49,049 bases of DNA, taken from the NCBI GenBank assembly GCA_016744515.1, contig JADGEF010000001.1:1-49049 (forward strand). Direction: 5' to 3'. The notes under the pieces are model-generated. The model saw only the letters and a program-made list of their open reading frames with translations, ran no database searches and was not told the DNA's origin. Both the position numbers and the translations under genes were made by a program. Positions 9,502-16,615 of the stretch are shown here, piece after piece; positions within the stretch are counted from its first letter, which is position 1; every line of letters begins with the position of its first letter. The DNA comes from Marinifilaceae bacterium. GTDB taxonomy: Bacteria > Bacteroidota > Bacteroidia > Bacteroidales > Marinifilaceae.

Positions 9502-10401
9502 ATGGCACAAAATGTAAATTCCCAAATAGGACAATATATGATTGATGAGTGTATTGCGATGGTTAAATATTTATCGGCTGAAGGATCAGCGATCCCTACT
9601 GATGCAATTAAGTTAATAGATACCAATCAGGCAAAAGGATTCGAATGGGACAGTCGAGAAATATTGAGTCTGCACAAAAATCTGTCGACACGAGTAGCAC
9701 CTGCTCGTCCTAAAACCATCTCTTTACTATATAAGGAAGCAGAAGAGGGAAGTTGGTTTAACTTTTTGGGACCAGTTGGCCTTGTAAGGCGCCTGATGTC
9801 GACCACAGTAATATCCTTGGTGGCTTTCATTCTTATTAGTTTGTCTACGCATGTCAATAAAAGTTCGGTATCAGAAGGTATACTGGCAGATTCGGGAATC
9901 GACTTATTTCTTAACCTCATGTTTTTTCTTTCTGCAGCAGCTTTGGGTGCGTGTTTTAGTAATCTTTTTGAAGCGAACAAATATATTGTACGAGGCACTT
10001 ACGATCCTAAGTACGAAAGTTCTTATTGGATACGCTTTGTCCTTGGGCTGATTGCGGGTTTAATGATGGCAGTTTTAATACCTGATTCACTTCAATCTCA
10101 AGATTCACCTGGAATTGGGTTTTTAACCGTTCCATTATTGGCAATGTTAGGTGGTTTTTCAGCTTCACTTTTTTATCGTATTCTCGAAAGAGCTGTAACA
10201 ACTATAGATACTTTATTGACTGGTAAGTCTGATAAGAATTTGGATAAAAATACGGATGATCGTTTACAAAAACAGAACCAACAACAAGCTGTAGAAAAGA
10301 AACAAATCGTAGAAGAGTTATTGGCATTAAAAGCAGATATAAAAGAGGGAAAAGTGAATGAAAAATTGACCAACACCATCGATAAAATCTTAATGAATTA
10401 A
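9502..10401 (+). CDS. Four-helix membrane protein with C-terminal coiled coil, unknown function
   Basis: I do not recognise the family. The 299-residue protein has a soluble N-terminal part (1-95) and four predicted membrane helices at about 98-117, 133-155, 175-195 and 204-226. A C-terminal tail rich in Gln, Lys and Glu (about 255-298) looks like a coiled coil. Both ends would face the same side, probably the cytoplasm. It follows the LysM-GH19 gene by 41 bp and is closed by a terminator, so the two are likely co-transcribed. A holin-like or anchoring role for the signal-less muralytic enzyme is conceivable but unproven; a mechanosensitive or sensor membrane protein is equally possible. Confidence 0.75.
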   Translation: MAQNVNSQIGQYMIDECIAMVKYLSAEGSAIPTDAIKLIDTNQAKGFEWDSREILSLHKNLSTRVAPARPKTISLLYKEAEEGSWFNFLGPVGLVRRLMSTTVISLVAFILISLSTHVNKSSVSEGILADSGIDLFLNLMFFLSAAALGACFSNLFEANKYIVRGTYDPKYESSYWIRFVLGLIAGLMMAVLIPDSLQSQDSPGIGFLTVPLLAMLGGFSASLFYRILERAVTTIDTLLTGKSDKNLDKNTDDRLQKQNQQQAVEKKQIVEELLALKADIKEGKVNEKLTNTIDKILMN

Positions 10402-10421
10402 TTAAGTATAGAGGCAAGTGC

Positions 10422-10454
10422 AAAAGGGACAACTCGAAAGAGCTGTCCCTTTTT
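10422..10454 (+). terminator. Terminator after the membrane protein gene, twin of the one at 7151-7185
   Basis: The stem AAAAGGGAC/GTCCCTTTT (10422-10430 with 10445-10453) is topped by an inner CTC-GAAA-GAG hairpin and ends in five T. It shares AAAGGGACA, TCGAAA and GAGCTGTCCCTTT with the rocD terminator 3.3 kb upstream. Confidence 0.9.
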
Positions 10455-10599
10455 CTATGAATGGCTTATCAAATTAAACTTCTTCCCCTTATTTTGAGGA
10501 GAGGTGGCAAGCTTTGCTTGATGAAGAGGTTTTTACTATAAGACTATTGAGTAGAATTTTTCCTTATTACATAGGCTCCCCATCGTTTTGTTTGGAGCT

Positions 10600-10905
10600 T
10601 TCTACTAGAGTAGAATCTTGTTTCCTCATCCGTTTTAGTCCTTCTACTGGAGTAGAAAGATCCACGCAGTTTTGCGAGAAGTCATCTACTTGAGTAGAAG
10701 CCTATTTTTTCATGCGTTTTAATCCTTCTACCGAAGTAGAAGCTTGTTTCCTCATCCGCTTCAACCCATCTACTAGAGTAGAAAGTCCCACACAGTTTTG
10801 CGAGAAGCCATCTACTTGAGTAGAAGCCTATTTTCTCATCCGTTTTAGTCCTTCTACTGGAGTAGAAAGTTCCAAACAGTTCTGCGAGAAAGCTTCGCTT
10901 GTAGA
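10600..10905. repeat. Array of seven palindromes at ~42-bp spacing in 126-bp superunits
   Basis: Seven imperfect palindromes of the form TTCTACT-NN-AGTAGAA start at 10600, 10642, 10685, 10726, 10769, 10811 and 10852. Arms are conserved over 6-7 bp while the central two bases vary (AG, GG, TG, AG, TG, GG); the copy at 10726 has a four-base centre. Two spacer types alternate. X resembles CTTGTTTCCTCATCCGTTTT and Y resembles CCACGCAGTTTTGCGAGAAG. The order is X Y X, X Y X, Y, which makes two full 126-bp superunits and a partial third. On the minus strand a single frame from ATG 10915-10917 to TAA 10567-10569 encodes a 14-residue repeat (STxVEGLKRMRKQA / STxVDGFSQNCVGL), broken by TAG at 10828-10830 and 10702-10704. 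Confidence 0.9.
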
Positions 10906-11096
10906 AAAATAGATCATGCTGATGATTAAATCTGTGTTAATCGGATAGAATTGCTTATCAGAATTGAAATTGTAATGCTAATTAAGAGTGAGAAGCGTTC
11001 TTTTTTATTAATGTATTGTACTCTTTAGTGTGTCGTTGTTATTGTTGAGATAGTTCGATTATGTAGGAATTTGTATTTAGGTTGCATAATATTCGA

Positions 11097-11126
11097 AAAA
11101 CTACCCTAAAGGGTAGTTTTATTTTT
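11097..11126 (+). terminator. Lone bidirectional hairpin before the DUF6261-like gene
   Basis: A perfect 10-bp stem AAAACTACCC/GGGTAGTTTT with a TAAA loop is followed by A and five T. No annotated gene ends here, so it may close an unseen small transcript, insulate the repeat array, or act as an attenuator for the gene starting 36 bp later. Confidence 0.65.
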
Positions 11127-11161
11127 ATGGAATTAAGCCTAATTTAGATCCTTATTCTTAA

Positions 11162-11905
11162 ATGCTTATGGTTATGAAGATATCAAAATTTAATTCAGCA
11201 AGATTACGAAACGCAGAACACATTTCACTAGCCAATGATGTGCTTAATGTTACGAGAGCTTACGATTGGGTAGGCGCCAACGTACTTAACCTACAAACTT
11301 GGGTTCAGGAAAGTAATATAGAATTGCAAGAGCAGTTAAATAAATTGGGTACGGTAAACGAAACTCATGTTGTAAAATTAGCCGATGATGCATTTAACGA
11401 TTCGTGGCGAGCTTTAAAGTATGTTGTTAAAGCTTGTTTGCTGAGTCCACGTGATTCTGATTGTAAAAATGCGGCTATTATCAGTGAGTTGATCAATTCA
11501 CATGGTGTTAATTTGCATAGGGAAGGTTACCCCGTGCAGAATGCTACGGTAAAGTTATTCTTAAAGGATTGTGCTAGTAATCCTGAGATAAAGGGAGCCA
11601 TTTCAGTTTTAAAACTGAATTCTTTCATCCTAAATATAGAGGTTGCAATTGATACTTTGCTTGCAGCCATTGCAGTAAGAAAAAACAAAAAGGTAAGTGA
11701 GATTAACGAAGATGAAACTCGCGAAATCCGAAATCGCCTAACAGCTAACCTAATTAAAATGTTTAAGTACCTAGAGGTGATGTCGGAAATTACGCCAGGT
11801 GGTGAGTTAGATATCATGATTAAACAAATAAATGAGAGTATTCATAAAATTGAAATTGCTCTTAAAAAAAGAGCAAACAAGAACCATGAGCTTGAAGAAG
11901 TTTAA
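11162..11905 (+). CDS. DUF6261-like protein of unknown function
   Basis: The 247-residue protein has no signal peptide or membrane helix and is predicted to be almost entirely alpha-helical. The opening pattern (K-F-x-x-x-R-L-R-N-A-E-H, then repeated helices with a conserved W-x-x-L-K-Y-x-V-K-A region) resembles the Bacteroidota DUF6261 group; I am moderately sure of this from memory only. The C-terminus is a charged helix (KIEIALKKRANKNHELEEV). Three in-frame ATGs at 11162, 11171 and 11177 could each start the protein, and none has a clear Shine-Dalgarno sequence; MKISKFNSARLRNAEH from 11177 looks most natural. It is monocistronic, between two terminators. Confidence 0.7.
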   Translation: MLMVMKISKFNSARLRNAEHISLANDVLNVTRAYDWVGANVLNLQTWVQESNIELQEQLNKLGTVNETHVVKLADDAFNDSWRALKYVVKACLLSPRDSDCKNAAIISELINSHGVNLHREGYPVQNATVKLFLKDCASNPEIKGAISVLKLNSFILNIEVAIDTLLAAIAVRKNKKVSEINEDETREIRNRLTANLIKMFKYLEVMSEITPGGELDIMIKQINESIHKIEIALKKRANKNHELEEV

Positions 11906-11941
11906 ATAGCAAGGATATACTGACTATTACCCATTCGACCA

Positions 11942-11978
11942 CCGCTCTCTCGTCTATAGATGAGGGGGCGGTTTTTTT
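11942..11978 (+). terminator. Strong terminator after the DUF6261-like gene
   Basis: A 13-bp stem (11942-11954 with 11959-11971, several G-U pairs, loop TATA) is followed by seven T. Confidence 0.85.
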
Positions 11979-12158
11979 GTTTAGTATTCATCTATTATTG
12001 GTAACCTTTGTTATTCCCCAATATTTTGAAAGCTTTTGTTTGCATAAGTAGGAATCATTGCAGACCTTTGGGTGTTCTTTTATTAAGGGCTGTATGGGGA
12101 TTAATTTGAGAACTAATCCATTGTAAAATGCAGCTCTATTCTATAGGTTTACAACTAG

Positions 12159-12938
12159 ATGAGCGAAATAATTATTAAAACAGCAGAGCAAATTGAGGGC
12201 GTTAGAAAGAGTTCTCAGTTGGCTGGAAACACACTTAAATTTATTAGCGATTATGTGAAAGAGGGCGTAAATACGCTTTATCTCGATAATTTAATCGAAG
12301 AATACATGCGTGATAATGGTGCAATTCCTGCAACATTAGGTTATCACGGTTATCCAAAATCAAGTTGCATCTCATTAAACGATGTCATCTGTCATGGTAT
12401 TCCAAACGAGAAAACGATTCTGAAAGATGGTGATATTTTAAATATCGATGTTACTACAATTCTTGATGGTTACTTTGGCGATACAAGTACCATGTTTACC
12501 ATTGGAGATATTACTAATAAAGCAGCCAAATTGGTTGAAGATACAGAGCATGCTTTATATTTAGGTATTGAGCAAGTAAAGCCTAATAACTATTTTGGAA
12601 ACATTGGTTTTGCTATTGGTCGTTTTGCTAAGGCAAGAAAATATGGTGTGGTGTATGAGTTTTGTGGTCATGGTGTTGGTATAGAATTTCACGAAGAACC
12701 GCAAGTAGAGCATATCGCTCAGCGTAATTCTGGTGAAATTATGAGACCAGGTATGATTTTCACAATCGAACCGATGATTAATATGGGTAAAGCTCGTGCC
12801 GTTATCGATAAGAACGATGGCTGGACAGCTCGTACTACAGATCAAAAACTATCAGCGCAGTTTGAGCATACTATTTTGGTTACCAAAGAAGGGTACGAGA
12901 TTCTAAGCGATGTTGGTGAATACGATATTTTCAAGTAA
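12159..12938 (+). CDS. map: Methionine aminopeptidase, type I
   Basis: The 259-residue protein is the usual length for type I MetAP, which removes the initiator Met from nascent proteins in the cytoplasm. The five metal ligands are in their expected motifs: two Asp in LNIDVTTILDGYFGDTSTMF, His in GHGVGIEFHEEP, Glu in TIEPMI and Glu in AQFEHTILVT. The start region (IIIKTAEQIEGVRKSSQLAG) agrees with the family, supporting the ATG at 12159. It is not in the common secY-map-infA context and is followed by ispD after 93 bp, with a hairpin (12952-12977) in the gap. Confidence 0.95.
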   Translation: MSEIIIKTAEQIEGVRKSSQLAGNTLKFISDYVKEGVNTLYLDNLIEEYMRDNGAIPATLGYHGYPKSSCISLNDVICHGIPNEKTILKDGDILNIDVTTILDGYFGDTSTMFTIGDITNKAAKLVEDTEHALYLGIEQVKPNNYFGNIGFAIGRFAKARKYGVVYEFCGHGVGIEFHEEPQVEHIAQRNSGEIMRPGMIFTIEPMINMGKARAVIDKNDGWTARTTDQKLSAQFEHTILVTKEGYEILSDVGEYDIFK

Positions 12939-12951
12939 ATTTTAAAAGGAT

Positions 12952-12977
12952 AAAGGTTAAAGTCAAATTTAACCTTT
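12952..12977. other. Intercistronic hairpin between map and ispD
   Basis: A perfect 10-bp stem AAAGGTTAAA/TTTAACCTTT with a 6-nt loop. No T run follows directly, so it may stabilise the 3' end or attenuate transcription rather than act as a strong terminator. Confidence 0.5.
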
Positions 12978-13031
12978 CGACTTTTTAAGACCTTTTGCCT
13001 TTTTATACTTTAAAGACCTTAAATAGGATAT

Positions 13032-13721
13032 ATGAAAAATGTAGCTGTTATTCTTGCGGGTGGTACGGGCAAACGTATGGGAGCCTATTTGCCAAAGCAG
13101 TTTCTTAAAATAGCTGGTAAATCGATAATTGAGCATAGTATTGCAATTTTCGAGAAGCATGCAGATATCTCTGAGGTTTGTGTGGTTATTCATTCGAATT
13201 TTGTTGCCGATGTGGAGCGTATTGTCAAAGAGGCAGGCTTTAAAAAGGTGAACAAGATTTTGTGTGGTGGTAAGCAAAGAAGTGATTCTAGTTTGGCAGC
13301 CATTGCGGCTTACGAGAATGAGCTTGATGTGAATTTAATATTCCACGATGCAGTTCGTCCTTTCGTTAATCAAAGCATTATCGACGATGTTGTTGCTGGT
13401 TTGGCTGATGGAAAATCAGTTGCTGTTGGTATTCCAAGTACCGATACCATCTTTAAGCTGAACGAAGAGAAATGTATAGAGTCGGTTCCGCCAAGAGATT
13501 TTCTTTATAGAGCCCAAACGCCTCAGGCATTTTCATGCAAAACTATAAAGCGAGCCTACGATTTAGCTTTGAAAGATCCGAACTTTAGAGCAACAGACGA
13601 TTGTGGAGTTGTACTACGATATATGCCCGATGAAGCCATTCATATTGTTGAAGGTGACGAGAAGAATATCAAGATTACGTTCGAACAAGATTTAGCAAAA
13701 GGCGAAGATATTATAGCCTAA
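13032..13721 (+). CDS. ispD: 2-C-methyl-D-erythritol 4-phosphate cytidylyltransferase
   Basis: The 229-residue protein has the length and fold signature of IspD, which joins MEP to CTP in the non-mevalonate isoprenoid pathway. The nucleotide-binding loop LAGGTGKRMG occurs at residues 8-17; FHDAVRPFV holds the metal-binding Asp, and RDFLYRAQTPQAF plus ATDDCGVV complete the pattern. Related ribitol-5-phosphate cytidylyltransferases (TarI) share this fold, but with no teichoic-acid context IspD is the better call. A bidirectional terminator separates it from the convergent DUF4301 gene. Confidence 0.9.
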   Translation: MKNVAVILAGGTGKRMGAYLPKQFLKIAGKSIIEHSIAIFEKHADISEVCVVIHSNFVADVERIVKEAGFKKVNKILCGGKQRSDSSLAAIAAYENELDVNLIFHDAVRPFVNQSIIDDVVAGLADGKSVAVGIPSTDTIFKLNEEKCIESVPPRDFLYRAQTPQAFSCKTIKRAYDLALKDPNFRATDDCGVVLRYMPDEAIHIVEGDEKNIKITFEQDLAKGEDIIA

Positions 13722-13737
13722 GCTTCGAAGACATAAA

Positions 13738-13774
13738 AAAAGCCCCTTTAGAATATAGATTCTGAGGGGCTTTT
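13738..13774. terminator. Bidirectional terminator between ispD and the DUF4301 gene
   Basis: Stem AAAAGCCCCTT/GAGGGGCTTTT with an inner AGAAT/ATTCT hairpin, preceded by an A run and followed by T4, fitting termination from both sides. Confidence 0.85.
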
Positions 13775-13793
13775 CTGTATCCGGAATTTTCGT

Positions 13794-15350
13794 TTAGTTT
13801 CTGTGCTCTACACGAAGCAAATCGAAAATTGTTTTAACAGGATTGAATGTGATTGTTGGAACCTCAACAAAAATTGTATTCCAATCAGCCATAGCACCAT
13901 TCCAAAGTCCTGGAAGCTCCATTGCTCTTAGAGGGAAACCATTGTGCGATTTCTTAGAGATGAATCCCATCTTAGGATCGACAAATAGAGTCAAATCAAA
14001 CTTTTTACCCTTATAGTCATTGATACCGCAAACCAAATCAACAGGATTAAAATGGGTTGAAGCGCCAAGAATCTTAGCTTGCTTCTTATCCTCATGGTCA
14101 ATTTGCGAATTCTCAATAATATGCAATGACGATGAGCTATCAGGATTTTTAACCCAGAAAGGACCACCACCAGGTTCACCTTCATTCTTAACCATGCCAC
14201 AAACACGAATTGGTCTGTTGAACTTATTAAGCAAGTAAGCTCTAAGTTTTCCTAAATTATCAGGATCTAGCGATTTTGGTGTTTTAATACAAAGCTTGTC
14301 AGTAGCGAAGTTTAGCATTTCACCTAATTGTTCGCCGCTTAGTTCAAGCTTTTTATTATCAAGCTCAGCTATATAATCGAATATTTGTTTCTGGTATTTT
14401 AATAAAACACCAGCCAATGCCTCTTTGTATTTATAAGTAGCATCTTTTAGTCTATCAGGAACAATGTTGTCTATGTTCTTAATGAATACTATATCTGCTT
14501 TCAGTTCGTTTAAATTCTCGATAAGCGCACCGTGTCCACCTGGGCGAAACAGTAAACTTTCATCAACATCTTTGAATGGCTTGTTCTCCAAGTCAACAGC
14601 AATGGTATCGCTTGATGCTTTCTGATATGAGAAACTCACCTTTAGTTTGCCATCGTATTTTTTTTCGAATGCTGATTTAGATTTTTTTAGCTTGCGAGCA
14701 AAAAGTTTTTTGTGCTCTTCCGAAATGGTAAGGTGCAGCTGAGCTATGCCTTTATAATTTTTAGCGTAGTGTAAAGCTTCTGCCAAATGTTCTTCGAAAG
14801 CTGTTCGAGTGTAATCTGGATATTTATGGAACCTTAATAAGCCCTTAGGTTTGTTGCTGTAATTTAAACCATTCAGGTTGAGTAAGGTATTTAATATCTC
14901 CTTAAAGTTATTCTTCTCTAGGAGGTTTTCAATATCTAAGTCTTTTCTCTGCAAGGCTGCTCTAAGGTCAACGAAAAAGGCAAAGTCCTCGATATCGTCA
15001 AAGAATTTTCTCATGCCTTCGGGCGATTTATCTTTCATGTAAGCAAGATAATCTTCTTCAGTTTCCTGATAGGTGTTTAGAAAATCGTAGAGCTTTTGAA
15101 ACATTCGAGTGGCAGCACCCGATGCTGGGACAAATTTGATGACTGATAATTTCTTCGGTCTATTGAGGTAATAGTCTCGTAAAACGTTTATTTCGTCATC
15201 TTTAATTCTCATAATCCCATCTGTAATGATGGCTGGGTTTACAAGCTTAACTTTAGGAAAACCTGTTTCGAAGTGCTTAAGCTGCTCTTCGATTTTGGTT
15301 TTGTCCATACCTCGTTTTTTAATGAGGCTAAGGTCTTTTTTTGAGAACAT
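13794..15350 (-). CDS. DUF4301 family protein
   Basis: The frame can extend to a TTG at 15383, but the family normally begins MFS-x-KDL, which matches the ATG at 15350, giving 518 residues. DUF4301 is a Bacteroidota-enriched family of unknown function. Visible features are KFVPASGAATRMFQKLYDF near the start, RPGGHGALIENLNEL in the middle and GEPGGGPFWVKNPD later; the glycine-rich segments resemble nucleotide or sugar-nucleotide binding loops. There are no membrane helices, so it should be cytoplasmic. It is monocistronic and convergent with ispD. Confidence 0.85.
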   Translation of the reverse strand: MFSKKDLSLIKKRGMDKTKIEEQLKHFETGFPKVKLVNPAIITDGIMRIKDDEINVLRDYYLNRPKKLSVIKFVPASGAATRMFQKLYDFLNTYQETEEDYLAYMKDKSPEGMRKFFDDIEDFAFFVDLRAALQRKDLDIENLLEKNNFKEILNTLLNLNGLNYSNKPKGLLRFHKYPDYTRTAFEEHLAEALHYAKNYKGIAQLHLTISEEHKKLFARKLKKSKSAFEKKYDGKLKVSFSYQKASSDTIAVDLENKPFKDVDESLLFRPGGHGALIENLNELKADIVFIKNIDNIVPDRLKDATYKYKEALAGVLLKYQKQIFDYIAELDNKKLELSGEQLGEMLNFATDKLCIKTPKSLDPDNLGKLRAYLLNKFNRPIRVCGMVKNEGEPGGGPFWVKNPDSSSSLHIIENSQIDHEDKKQAKILGASTHFNPVDLVCGINDYKGKKFDLTLFVDPKMGFISKKSHNGFPLRAMELPGLWNGAMADWNTIFVEVPTITFNPVKTIFDLLRVEHRN

Positions 15351-15568
15351 GGTTTTGCTTTTTGTAAGTTGTCGAAGGAGCAAGGTAAAAATTTGTTTCC
15401 AAAATGATTCCGATTCTTATCGATATTTTAGTTAGTCATTTTCTATGCGTTTCTTAAGTTTCATTATAACAAGTATTTAAACCTTGTTTGCTGATAAAAG
15501 ATTTCTATCCGTATATTATTAGAGATATTTTTGTTGATAATGATGAAATATGCTTGGGCTTATTGAAC

Positions 15569-15598
15569 TTGTACTATATCTATAAGTTTGTACTTTTG
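15569..15598 (+). promoter_or_regulatory. Promoter for the TIGR01212 radical SAM gene
   Basis: TTG at 15569-15571, a 19-bp spacer and TACTTTTG at 15591-15598 match the Bacteroidota -33/-7 consensus. Transcription would start near 15604, about 15 nt before the ATG. A second -7-like box, TAAGTTTG, lies at 15583-15590. Confidence 0.6.
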
Positions 15599-15618
15599 TT
15601 GCAAAGCAAAATAAAAAC

Positions 15619-16569
15619 ATGCAAACAAATATATACCCTTGGGGGCATAGCAAACGCTATAACGATTTTCCTGGTTTTTTTAAGAAGAAGTTTTCAGAAC
15701 GTATTCAGAAAGTAACGATTGATGCAGGCTTTACTTGCCCCAATAGAGATGGGAGTAAGGGGACAGGTGGTTGTACTTATTGTAACAACAAAAGCTTTAA
15801 CCCAGCTTACTGCACGCCAAAAGAATCGGTAACTCAGCAGATTGACAAAGGGATTCTATTTTTTTCGAGTAAATATAAAACTCAAAAGTACCTAGCCTAT
15901 TTTCAAGCATTCTCTAATACATATGGCGAGCTTGATCTTTTAAAGCGTCTTTACGAAGAAGCGCTTTCTCACGATAAAGTTATTGGTCTTGTTATAGGAA
16001 CTCGTCCTGATTGTATCTCCGAACCTCTCTTAAATTACCTAGAAGTTTTAGCTAAAGATTATTATATCGCTGTAGAGTATGGAGTAGAATCAGCCAACAA
16101 TCAAGCTCTCGAGGCTATTAACCGAGGACATTCTTACGAAGAAGCTGAAGCAACGATTTTAGCTACTGCCAATAGAGGCATTCATATCGGCGCTCATTTG
16201 GTAAACGGCTTACCTCACGATACTGTTGATATGATGTTGGACCATGCTATTCGTGTATCGAATTTACCAATTGAAACGCTTAAGCTGCATCAATTGCAGA
16301 TCTTAAATCATACGGCAATGGCTAAGGAGTATGAGAAAGATCCTAATCGCTTCCACTTATTCGAATTGCAAGAGTATATCGACTTTGTAATCGATGTAAT
16401 GGAACGAATGAATCCTGAAGTTATGATGGATCGTTTCGTGAATCAGGCACCTCCAGGTTGGTTGATTGCACCCAAGTGGGGCATTAAAAACTATCAGTTT
16501 GTAGCAAAATTAGAAAAACGATTGCTTGAGAGAGAGACTTGGCAAGGTCGTTTATACAAAAAATCCTGA
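15619..16569 (+). CDS. TIGR01212 family radical SAM protein (YhcC-like)
   Basis: The 316-residue protein carries the family-specific cysteine pattern for a 4Fe-4S cluster (C40, C52 and C55 in FTCPNRDGSKGTGGCTYCNN). Other hallmarks are YFQAFSNTYG, IGTRPDCI, YYIAVEYGVES and INRGHSYEEA, typical of the radical SAM barrel. The family is related to Elp3-like enzymes, and its reaction is not established. The N-terminal YPWGHSKRYNDFPGFFKKKF is the usual start, supporting the ATG at 15619. It is probably monocistronic; its last codons overlap the stem of the convergent gene's terminator. Confidence 0.92.
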   Translation: MQTNIYPWGHSKRYNDFPGFFKKKFSERIQKVTIDAGFTCPNRDGSKGTGGCTYCNNKSFNPAYCTPKESVTQQIDKGILFFSSKYKTQKYLAYFQAFSNTYGELDLLKRLYEEALSHDKVIGLVIGTRPDCISEPLLNYLEVLAKDYYIAVEYGVESANNQALEAINRGHSYEEAEATILATANRGIHIGAHLVNGLPHDTVDMMLDHAIRVSNLPIETLKLHQLQILNHTAMAKEYEKDPNRFHLFELQEYIDFVIDVMERMNPEVMMDRFVNQAPPGWLIAPKWGIKNYQFVAKLEKRLLERETWQGRLYKKS

Positions 16570-16593
16570 TCAGCTAGTAAAGCGATCAGGATT
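16555..16593 (-). terminator. Terminator of the TPR lipoprotein gene, overlapping the end of the radical SAM gene
   Basis: A perfect 10-bp stem AATCCTGATC/GATCAGGATT (16562-16571 with 16584-16593) is followed on the minus strand by a T run (the plus-strand A run at 16558-16563). The stem includes the stop codon of the convergent gene. Confidence 0.8.
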
Positions 16594-16615
16594 GAAATAA
16601 ATAACTTGTTCGAAA

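Larger units (their letters stand above)
10402..11161. other. 760-bp intergenic region with terminator, palindrome array and second hairpin
   Basis: Left to right it holds the terminator at 10422-10454, a small inverted repeat around CAAGCTTTGCTTG near 10508, a degenerate palindrome copy at 10542-10556, the 42-bp palindrome array (10600-10905) and a lone bidirectional hairpin (11097-11126) just before the DUF6261-like gene. No protein gene on the plus strand is supported. Confidence 0.7.

Noticed and set aside
7461-10401. Prophage remnant
   Set aside because: Only one endolysin-like gene is present; there are no capsid, tail, integrase or attachment-site signals.
9627-10432. Several 64-123 codon minus-strand ORFs opposite the membrane protein gene
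   Set aside because: They mirror hydrophobic codons of the plus-strand gene and overlap each other in different frames.
10600-10905. CRISPR array
   Set aside because: The repeated unit is a 14-16 bp palindrome and the so-called spacers are themselves repeated in two types; there are no cas genes.
10567-10917. Protein-coding gene on the minus strand across the palindrome array
   Set aside because: Two in-frame TAG codons and no ribosome-binding site; kept as a finding rather than a CDS.
13794-15383. TTG start at 15383 for the DUF4301 gene
   Set aside because: The ATG at 15350 begins with the family-typical MFSKKDL; the extra 11 residues have no support.
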